The notes beneath the pieces were generated by a model. The model saw nothing but the letters and a program-made list of their open reading frames with translations, was not told the origin of the DNA and did not search any database. From contig JAHDVF020001039.1 in NCBI GenBank assembly GCA_022606425.2, positions 1 through 64,000 of the forward strand: a stretch of 64,000 nucleotides of DNA. Direction: 5' to 3'. A program made the translations under genes and the position numbers. Shown here piece by piece: positions 46,301 to 58,300 of the stretch (position 1 is its first letter; every line of letters starts with the position of its first letter). Source of the DNA: Lepidostoma basale (lineage: Eukaryota; Arthropoda; Insecta; Trichoptera; Lepidostomatidae).

Positions 46301-49300
46301 TAAAAACATTGGTGTGCGAGATTTGGTGCCTGGGCGAAAGAGAGCGCAAAAAGACTGGAGGCGTTTAAAATGTGGACCTACCGACAAATTGCTCATATTT
46401 CATGGAAGGACCACGTTATAAATGAGGAGGTTCTCACCAGAGTTGAAGATAATAGGCACATGTTGAACACCATAGTGGAGAGGCGCGCGAGATGAATTAG
46501 TCATGTGTTGCGACACGAATGTTTCCTGCATGCCTAAGCGACTCCACTTGCTAAATGGTAACAATATTGCCCATGTTGGGAAACATTGCATTTTAGTTGT
46601 TACCTCACAGTAATCACAATTAAAATAAAACATTTTAATAATTGTATTTTCGTAGACAAACCTCTTCTTGTCGAATTCCCAAGATTGTAATGTACTTTGA
46701 AGGATGTCCGACAATCTTTCCTTTGAAGAAGGCAATGTAAAATAATGACGAATAATAATTGACAAATTGGAAAAGATATATTTTCAAAGTCAAGCTGTCA
46801 TCCACTTCAGTTTGTGTTCGGAGCATTTCCATTTCAGTCAAGTAATAAGCGATCTTCGAGTAGATGTAGTTGAGGATCGTGATTATAATCAAATTCAGGA
46901 CTGCAGCACTGGTGGGAATGACAACATCCTTGTAAATTACGTTGTCTTTCATGCCGAAGAGGCTTTGAGACTTTGCCAAGGACATTCTGTAAATGATCAC
47001 ACCGAATACGGCGCCAAAGGCCAGTGCCACCTGCAAATATAAAAGTTAAACAAAACATATGATTTAATTGTATCTCAATAGAGACGAAGATGCAAATTGA
47101 AAACTGAATATGGTTGATCAAGGTGTTTACAGGACTTATGACCTGTTATTGGTTGGGTTAAGCGCACGCTTTATGTAATTACAACATTTCTCGTTCCACC
47201 TTTCTTATGACCATGTCTGACAAATTTTTGGAAGTTGTATATATGATAAAGTCCTACACCAGATTTCACATGTCAGTTTCAATGCGCCATCTATGAAAAT
47301 TTGATTATATATGTTAATCTCTACGATTACTCTATATGTAATCTACATACTTACGCCATCTATGGAGATTTATGTTTATTAAGCATTAAGCAGAACATCT
47401 TTTTAACACAATGTGAAAGGCTACCCCGCCATTAGCGCATTGTTAGAAGCTGCCTGGAGATGTCACTCCTGTCACTTCTGATAACCCGCAATTGGGTGAA
47501 ATCCAGTATTCGTATACAAGTATATGTATACATTCAAAAAAATATTGTAAAAAATATGAATATGAATAAATAAAACTATTTTTATTAAAATGATTGCTTT
47601 ACATTTATGATTACACAAAAAATGGTAGTAAAATATCAGTAATCTACTTCAGTGTCACCTTTGAGGAAAATTGTCTCGCACACGCATATACTCGTAATGT
47701 TAAGAAGACAGTCGGATATTCTTTGCACTTCAATACGCGAATTTCTAACGTAAATGAATATTTTTTTATCGTATTGATAACATGTATCCGATTTTCGATT
47801 AAAAAAATATTCTGTATGCAATAAAAATATAATTATTATTTCAATCGACGGTGTTCTTGTACCAATCCCTATGTATGTAAGTGAAGCGTGGAACTGGCAA
47901 AAGAAAGATGAAAGTTAAATAAATAAATTAGAATTAATATCTCTTAGACGAAGTGACCGAGTTTCAAACGCATATGTAAGAAGTGAATGCGAATGAAAGT
48001 TTTTTACAACATTTTTTACAAGTTTTTTACAAATACTTGTAGACGAACAACTGGATTTCACCCATTGCGGGCTATCAATTCAAGAATCAATTGTATCTCA
48101 ATAGAGACGAAGATGTAAATTGGCAACAGAATATGGTTGATCAAGGTGTTTACAGGACTTACGACCTGTCATTGGCTGGGTTAAGCGCACGCTTTATGTA
48201 ATACAACATTCCCCATTCCACCTTTCTTACTATGGTGGTCTATGGTTCTATGGTGGTCGTAAGAAAGGTGGAATGGGGAATGTTGTATTACATAAAGCGT
48301 GCGCTTAACCCAACCAATGACAGGTCATAAGTCCTGTAAATACCTTGATCAACCATATTCTGTTTCCAATTTGCATCTTCGTCTCTATTGAGATACAATT
48401 GATTCGCGAATGAAAGTGTTATAATCAAAATTATTAAAAGGATCGTTAAGATGTTTTGGACAAATGGAAAAAAATAATGAAGAAAGAAGGTAAATAATGT
48501 ATGTGTTAACGAAGTAAACCGAACTAGAAATAGAGGTAGACTGAGGAAAACGTACTTATTCTCCTTTCCATTTCAGCAAGATTAATAAAAATGAAATATA
48601 TATACTTACCAAAAACAAGACGATTGAATAACTTAAGATCATGAAGGGGACCTTGACCGTCCAGAACGGGACGGAGGGCTCCTGTTGTTGGGTGACCACG
48701 TTGAGTTTAGGCTTGGCGTCCTTGAACTTGGCCATGTACTGCGGCCGCGGGTGTTCCGCCTCGAGGTCGAAACCGGTAAGCCCCCACTTGTGTGTAATTT
48801 CCGCCGTGTGCCGTTTCCACAACTCCAGATAAATGGACCCTTAAAATATGCACGTATGTTCAAGAAATTTTAAAACAAATAGGTGCTTAAGAAATATAAT
48901 AAAACAACTATTCAATATGTACCCCTTATTTTAAATTAAACGCGGGGTTGAAAAGAATTATCAAAATTATTTATGTAATTCAAATTTCAAATGATTTTTT
49001 TATTACTTCCACGTCACTAGTAACTAACTAACTAACCATCACGCTGTCTCCCCGAAGGGGTAGGCAGAAATAATGAACTGCCACACTTTTCTTTCCTGAC
49101 ATATTTCTCTCGCTTCCTCAACATTCATACATCGTGTCATGCACGCGCGTCGATTTCTCTGTCTCCTCACATGGCCAACATTCAATATTCGATTTATTTG
49201 ATCGTGCCACGTTTTCGTCACTAGTGATATTACGAGTATAATAATATTTATTATAATGAATTGGAAAATGCAACTCGTAATATTAAATTAAAAGCAAAAT

Positions 49301-52300
49301 AACACATAAGGGCATACGCGAATCACCTAGTTGGAGAAGGCCATACGTTAAATAAAGATCAAGTATTGAAAATGTATAGAGAATATAAACTTTACACAAA
49401 ATAACTTTAAAATTTCATAAATCTAGAATCCCATATAAGTAACACTTATTTCTTCCTATAGAGATAATTCCAACTCCTTTCAATCAAGTGTATAAGAAAG
49501 TTAATAAACCTAAGAATGATGAGAATTATACGAATTGTTTCTGTGAATAGCAAGAAAGTGTTGTGAACATAGCAATATTTTCAGAAGTTTGTTTGACTAT
49601 TCCAAAAATATTCAGCTTTTTGAATTGTAAAACATACTGTTTTAAGAGAAAATTCCAACTCCTTTCAATTGTGGTGTATGAGTAAGTTAATAAACCTAAG
49701 AATGATGAGAATTATACGAATTGTTTCTGTGAAGAGCAAGAAAGTGTTGTAAACATGGCAACATTTAAAAAAGTTTGTTTGACTATTCCAAAAATATTCA
49801 ACTTCTTGAATTGTAAAACAGTATTTCAGCATGTTTGTTTAAATGCACAAAAAACATATATTAATCATGAAGTTATGATTTATTTGCATTAACTTTATTG
49901 TCTTACAATATAACTATGCATTAAAAAATTGGTATTACTTTGATTTAAAAATAAATATGTAATAAACTAATTAGTAGCAATGAAAATATTAAACGTAAAC
50001 CACATTAGGAGTCGAAGAAATCGATGTGCGTGCAAGACCGGTGTATGAACCAAGACAGGATAGAACAGAGGGAGACGGTGCTTTAGTTAATAAGTAAGTA
50101 AGTAACAATCTTTTAATTTGTAATTAAATAGAATTAACAATAGAACAATTCGGGAAATGTGATTGAAAGTGAATTTTACCCCAAAGCGACATGAAGACTG
50201 CAAATGTCACAGTATACGTGTTGTCAAATAAGTATGTGAGTCGCGCCTGCGTACAGGATTCGTGTAACTTCCAGTAGTCACACAGATAATTGCATTGTGG
50301 ACACATCGTTATGTTCAGGCTTTGGTCGCAAATGTCGTTGCTAAAATGTACATGGAAAAATAAATTTAAAAAATTGAAACAAAATCATAACACACAATTT
50401 CATATTATAGATTCCCACAATACTTTTCATTATCTTATTACTGCAATACAAATCAGTTTTATAAAATTACATTAAGTAATTCACGTTTTTAAAATTCATT
50501 TGAAAATTTCTAAATTTTTCCTATTTATATACTTTGTATATACAACACTTACATTAATTTTTTTAATTACATAGACATGTTTACGACGACCTTCGTGTGG
50601 TAAGTGAATTGACTGCCACCCCGAAGGTTCCGGGTTCGATTCCCGGCGAGGGCAGTGTGATTGTCACACTGTCTATGGTCTGGTGTAGAATTCACGTGAC
50701 AATAAAATGGCGATAGATTAGCTACCTATCACATGTCACGAGAATCACAATGATAGCTATATTAATACCCTTTACATCGATTTGGCTCATGCTGTCATGA
50801 TGTAAAGAGCGTATCAACAAGATAATAATAATAATAATAATAATAATAATGTTTCGGACAACCAGTCCTTCTTCAGTGATACATATTATAAAGATACATA
50901 TTTAAAATATTATAAAATTGTTTACATGGTCTGACAGATGTTATAAAGATTTATTTAATAACATCTGTCAGACAAACTAACCATCACGCCATCTCCCCGA
51001 AAGGGTAGGCAGAAAGAATGGACTGTCACACTTTCAAAGTATATACAAAGTATATAAAAAAGAAATAAAGCATCTACAACACAAAGTATAGCGAATAAAG
51101 AAGAAATTCATTTGAAAAGTTCATAAAATAATTAATATTGACGAAAACTTAATCTTTTGTGTTTTCAATTAATACCACATCCATTTTCATTTTTTAGTAC
51201 ATTGAAATAAGGGCTATTTTTGTATTGTGGTGTTCATAAATAGAATTTATAGATATTGGTGATATCAAATGATAAAGAAATCATCAAAACTTCTATTCTT
51301 CTTCTTCTTCAAGTGCTCTGTCGGGTCCCCCCAACGTTGGCGATCACCTCGGCGAACCTCTCCCCGTCCTGCGCCACTCGGAATAGCTCCTCCACACTTC
51401 GGATGCCGGTCCACTCCCTCACGTTTCGCAGCCAGGACATTTGTCTCCTTCCAGGCCCTCGGCGTCCCTCAATTTTCCCCTCCAATATCAATTGTAGAAT
51501 ATGGTACTTTTCCCCACGCAGTATATGACCCAGATGTGAGATCTTTCGAACCTTGATAGTTGATAGCAGTTCCCTGTCAACTCTAGCTCGCCTCAAGACT
51601 TAATAAAACAGACCACACATAGCATTTGATCATTCTCTGTCGGAGTTTTAAGTTGACGTTAACGATTTCATTTTATTAAACGTATCTCTTGCTGCCTCAA
51701 TTGAAAACTTCTATTAAGATATCTAAAAATATACGCGTTTATGCGAGTGTGTAAAATTACAGGTGATATTGAAAAAAAAGGAATATGCACACACTTGTGA
51801 TTTACTTGGATCTGAACTTGGATAGTAATGAATATTTGAAAAAATATATTATCAACGAACCTATGAGTATTGCCTTGGATAGATATGACTCCAATGACGA
51901 ATAAAATGACTCCAAATATAGAAGCTGGAATGAGCATATAGTTGTAGAATCCAAACCATGCGAAATAGAGAGCAAACTTTATACCAAAGTAATCCTTTAT
52001 CATGTCAATTGGTTGGTAGTACATTAAGTTTTTCATTTGTGCCCATCTAGATATGAGTAAGGCCCTTTTAGTACCGATTTTGGGGTAGCTCCCCTAAAAT
52101 TTATATAAAAAACATACATTATAAAATATTAAAATAAACATAAATAAGTATAAATTGTACTTTTAATTATTTTGTCGACTCGCTCTTTACATCATTACAA
52201 CGTGAGCCAAATCGATTCTCATGACATGTGATAGGTATCTAATCTATCGCCATTTTATTCTCAGGTGAATTCTACACCAGATCAAAGACAGCGTGACAAT

Positions 52301-55300
52301 CACACTGCCATCTCCGGGAATCGAACCCGGGGCCTTCGATGTGGCAGTCGTAATACTTGTCACTCGGCCACGAAGGTCGTCCACTTGTACATATGTACAT
52401 ACCATTATAGTAAATTGTGAATAAATTTTATTAATTATTAAATATTGTTGAAAACATCATTTCTATTATATTTTACGTGAGAGACATGTTTCGCCTTGCA
52501 AGAACATTATTAAACGCCTAACTGTTTATACACCTTACGAGTATTTTATCTTTAGGTATATTCTTATTCTGATAGTACCGTAATCACTGTTGCGAATGCT
52601 TTCTTGCCACAGTGATTTCCAGTGTTTTTTATTACTAAAAATGAATAATGACGACACTTTAATCATCGTGATTACTTATTCTGTAAACGAATCTCGTTAT
52701 TATTAACAATACTCATTTTAGTTGAAGCATATCACTTCCACAAAATTCTATAAAATTGTTGTTTACACCAATATTAAGTATTTAATATGGAGTTTTCATA
52801 ATTGATATTGAATTTTTTTCATATAAATTTAAAATTTTTTTTTTTTTTTGTAATATTAAAAAAAAACATTCACATTGAACATAATTATTAAAAATTATCC
52901 TTCTTCTTCCAGTTCCATACTTCGCTTCCATACGTGAGAGAGTGAACCAAAACCTTAACTCGTTGGCTGCCTATAACCCCGATCGGGGTTAGAGGCTACT
53001 CAACCGAAGCGCCACGAAACCCCGATCGGGTATCATATTTATCTATGTAGTCTATTCATAAGCAATAACGAAAGATTTCAGAAACTGAAAATATTCATAT
53101 TACGGGTTGATTGTCATGGAATTTGATAAAATCTATAGAAAAAACATTAGTTGCAGGTTGGGGGTGTATAAAACACTTTTTAACAAAGTGCCAATCAATT
53201 TATCGAGTGTCAGATTGTTTTTTAATAGAAATATCAACTTACTTCATGTAATGGGTAGGCTGTCTTGTATGCGCCTTGCGCTAGCATCCGCTCCACCCCG
53301 AAGTCGAAAACTGCATCATCCTTTTCCGGATTTTTACTAAAACTAGTTCTATCTAATATAAATCCTACAACCCCGGTTCTAACATTCTGAGGGAAGAAAG
53401 ACGGGTTATCAACATCGAATCTGAAATCAGAAAACAATATCATTAAATCGATGAGTTTAGATCAGCGGTTCTCAAATTCTCTGGGGTTCCGCAAGGCTTC
53501 TGCAAGGTCTCCGCCGCGAGAAGCAGCTTAATAATTATAGAATAATGCTATGATCAAAAACTTCTAAAACAAAACAATTTAGCTTTAGGTATGTGACGAC
53601 TCGATACTCGTCACTACACACTCACGCGGCGGGTGTATTTATTATTTTTATGATTATAATGAAATAATCATTAAAATAAGAGCCTCTCAGATGTAAACTG
53701 ATCATGGATAACACACCTATTGAGTAAGTCATGCGATTCATTTACCTAGGCCTAGAGATCGGTAGCTACAGTGACCTATATGACGAGGTGCGAGGACAAA
53801 CCAACAAAGCGACAGTCGTGTCTGGATGCTTGCGCGAAACCATATGGAGGAACAAATACATGCTATCCGAAAGTAAAGTCAAGATATACAAGGCATGAGT
53901 TCGCCCCATCATGACGAAAGGAATAGAGGTCAGATATCGTATCAGAAATGAAACGATAAGGTCTGTCTGTGGTGTTGAAGACATAGTGAGATGGGGAAGA
54001 AGCAGAAGGCGCTTTGGAGAGACCACGTGGACCGCATGGAGAATACAAGAATTGCAAAAATTGTTAAAGATGAAAATCCAAGCAGCAAGAGATTACCAGG
54101 AAGGCCGCTGAAGAGATGGAGATATGGCTGGACATCATCATCCCAGGACAGCCCACTGTCACAAAAAGGTCATACTACCCAAACTAAGAGGTAGAAGAAG
54201 AAGAATAATTAAATAATGAAAATAAGTATTTAACATATGCGTCCTCCCTGTTTTTAAGTAGAGAGCGAAAACTATGACACTAGCCATCCAATCTGCAGAC
54301 AGACTACGTGCAGACCAGAGAGCAATGGAACGCACCATGCTCAGAATTAGTATGTAAGTATATTTTGTAATCGGAGAACTAACTAAAGTTGCTGGCATGA
54401 TAGAGACGATTGCCGTCTTGAAGTGAAGATGAACCAGGCGCATTGTGAAGCAACTAGCTGAACGATTTACAGAGCGGCTAGTGGCATGGATACTAAAAGT
54501 TTACAGAGACTGGTCGAAAGACCCCTTTTAAGGTGGTAGGATGATATTAAGGTAGCAGGTACATTGTGGCAATAATGTACTTGCCCCTTTGAGGGGGTGC
54601 CGATTATCTTGCTGAGGGGAGGGGTTTGTCTCCTCCCTCCCTCCTGTGCCTCCTGCTGTGCATTATTTCTTTTTTATTCTTTCTCTAACATATTTTATTT
54701 ATGTATCAATTGTGTATTTTTTTTGCTATGTGTGTATGGGGGGACATCGAGGGAGAGTAGCGTAGCTTAAATGCGGTCTGGGTCCCCCTTGGTTGCAAAT
54801 ATACATATATTTTTTTTTTTTTTAACGTAAGTCCTTCGTGGACGGGGGGCGGGCTTAGGGAGTGCACGAGTGAAGCTGACGAAAGGCGCCGCTGCGCCTA
54901 TAACAGCTTCAGCTAAGCGGAGGGAGCCCTCTATGGCTCGGCCATATATGTGGCAATAATGTATTTAGAATCAAGATAAATAGAAAGCCTTGAGGGTAAC
55001 CTATGTCCAGCAGTGGATCAACTGTGTCTGATAAAGAAGACGTGTACGGAGGAGGATTTGGTTCTGGTGTTAGAGAGTGCGGTCTGGTAGACTTATAACA
55101 GACGACACATGACAGAATAGGCATTATCACATTGAATAATAGCCATTTATTTCTAGTACAGGGTAAACACAAAATATCGTTATTGTTATAATTAATCTTT
55201 GGACTTACAAGTAAAACTTGCGAAATAGAGGATATCGTTTGGTGGCGTAGATCCAGAATAAAATACTGGAGGGGCATTTAGCCAGAATGGATAGTGACAG

Positions 55301-58300
55301 ACTCGCATATATAAATCCATCTAAGAGATGGAGAGACAGCTGGATCTCATCATCCCAGGAGACATGATTTCTATTCCACAGATTGTCAGATCTATTAAAA
55401 GAAGTAGAAGAACACTTACAAGTATGGTTTACTTCGACTGAACTCGGCGGTTAGTTCGTATTGATTCTTCGTGAAGTATTCGATATTGATGTATTTTTTA
55501 AATTTATTTTTTGGCTTCACTTTTCCTCCAGTAAAATCGGCTTCCTCGTCGTCATCTGAAACCTAAAATATATTTTTTTATTCAATATGATTCACTTGTC
55601 CCAAATATAATTATTTCTTTGTTTAACCATAAACGATGGGTTTTTTTTGTTCCATTATATGTTTTATTCGGAGGGTTAAATATTAGCCCACATTACATTA
55701 CATTCATAATTATTGCAGTATAGATAAAATATACAATTTTATAAGAACAAATTTTCTGGTTGGCATTTTAAATTTATCAGTCAAAGATTGTCTTGACTAA
55801 AAAAATGTTATTCCAAATATTCTTCTTCAAATTCTCACCGGTTTCGGCGGCCTGCTGCTATCGTCTGTGTCTCTTTTAATTCGAGTTTTAAATCATTTAA
55901 AGCTTTATAATATTAAAAAATAATAATAAAAACTATGTATTTAACCACAGAATGGTAATATTTGAAGGTTACTAGTTTCGATTATACCGAATTGTAAGTT
56001 TTTATATTGACTCGATGAAACAAGCAAAACTAGTTCTCTTTATATGAATTTACCATAATATTATACAAAGATCAAAAAAAGATTGTTTTTTACATAGTTT
56101 TAAATTCTAAATATCTAACCAAAAAGGAAGAATAAGATAAATACACATAAACGAGAGCTGAGAATTACGAAGGTGCCAAGTATTTAAAAAGACAAAAAAA
56201 AGTTTTTGATCCCAATTGGTGTTATAATAGCATAAAGGCCAAAAACTGTTCAAAAATATGTAGAATAATATAATGTAGTTCAAATTTCACTCTGAAGATG
56301 CAAATCCGTGATACATTATTACATCATGATAATGTTACAACGCAAATGGCAGTGGATCGGTCACACTCTGAGACGGAACCAAGTCTGCATCTATCAGGGC
56401 GCACTAGACTGGTCCCCTATGGGGGGGAGGGGGTGGAGAAAGCGAGGTAGACCTAGAGCCACCTGGAGAAGAGCCCTGCAGGACGAGGTTAAGGCAGCAG
56501 GCCTCGGGATTGGGGCTTGGGATGATGTTAGGCATCATGCATGCGATAGAGTCGGGTGGAGAAGGTTTCTTGAGGCCCTATGCACCACGGAGATGAGACA
56601 GGACAAAAAGAAGAAGAATGTTACAATCAACATATTTGCATAGTTTTCTTAGCACCTTTGTAATAACCAGCCTTCAATTGTTAAAAAAAAACAGTAAATA
56701 CTTCAAAAACTGTATTTATTATTGAAGGTTAACCTATAGCGAAATTTCATTAAAAACAATAGGATATATCATACTCACCACTTTCATTGGGAGTCTTATT
56801 TTCATGATCTCCGAATACCTGCACAGAACTTCTTGCGTGACGTGTATCTTAACAAAACATAGTCCATTATTAACCGTTCTCTCCAGGATCAGTCCTTCGT
56901 TAGTCAAGTTCTTCTCAAATATATCCCTGTATTCTTTCCTTTTTTCAAGCCTGTCATGTTCCCTTTCATGTTTGCCATCAGAATCGAGTTTGTCTTTTCT
57001 GTCAATAAAATCTTCATCGGCATCGAAAACTAGCACGAAGTCGATTGGTTCAGAGCTGTTGTGGAGAAAATTTGATGTCTGAAATGAAATAATGCATAGA
57101 TTATCATAATAATAATAAAACACCCTTGTGAGTTCCAACGTTGTTTGTTGTATATTGCATGTTTGTATATGATAATAAACTAATAAATTGAATGATTTAT
57201 AAAGTACCTAAGGGTAGGTTTTACGCCCGCGTCATCGGAAGAACGATTTAAACACACCGTGAAAAATAATCTCAAAACTGGAAACAATTGTGTTTTAACA
57301 TTTTAAATGTATACAAATACTTGTAGACGAATACTGGATTTTACCCATTGCGGGTTATCAGTTTTTAAGGATTAATTGTATCTCAATGGAGACTGAGATG
57401 CAAATTGGAAACAGAATTTGGTGGTCAATTCGTTTACAGGACTTATGACCTGTCATTGGTGGGGTTAAGCGTACGCTTTATGTAATACAATATTCCCCAT
57501 TTCGCCCTTCTTACGACCACCACGTCCGACAAATTTTTGAAAGATGTATATATGCTACATTGTTGTGTATTAATTTGAGTTAATGCTACAATGTTGTGTT
57601 TTAATTTGAGTTAAATTGTGTTTTAATTCATGAAAAATTCATTCATAATGCTCAAACATTAAAGTAAGTTATAACCGCCACTTTTTTATACTTAAAATGT
57701 AAAATATATACAACAAAAAAATATATTACATTTTTTTAAATTGACTATCATAGTATTGAATTTACAAATGTATTTTATGTTTCTAGAAGATTATTCTGAT
57801 TATTATTCGTTTGGTAATCACTGATTGATAAATATTGTTTCATTGCCATCATATAATAATTCATATTATTAATGTCTTTATTAACCATTTTATACCTACT
57901 GTTAATTTGACATGGTTAAAAATAATCGCATTTGAATTAACATTATTTTAATAACTTTATATATACTATACTTAATACACTTTTTAAGAATTAAAACACT
58001 ATTTTGATTCAAATTGTGAATTTATTTTATTCGACATGTTTTGAAGGTTTTATGTTCTATGTATTCAAAGGAAGAATAAAAACTTTTATAAATATGTTTA
58101 TAATGTTCTCCCTATGATGATGGTATAAAACCATCGAAACATATCAAGCAAAAAAACAGTGCAATAAGTTTGTTAAACACTTTTTAAAAACAGACATGTT
58201 TGCCATGTTTCATGTGTATAAAAATCATAAATATTATATTTTTAATACATTACCTTATTAATTTAATACATTAATCGGTGATCTAGGGGTCTAGGGAATA

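Noticed and set aside
46767..47042. Plus-strand open frames over anoctamin exons (also 48641-48873, 56804-57082, 63388-63657)
   Set aside because: They are antisense shadows of conserved, phase-consistent coding exons.
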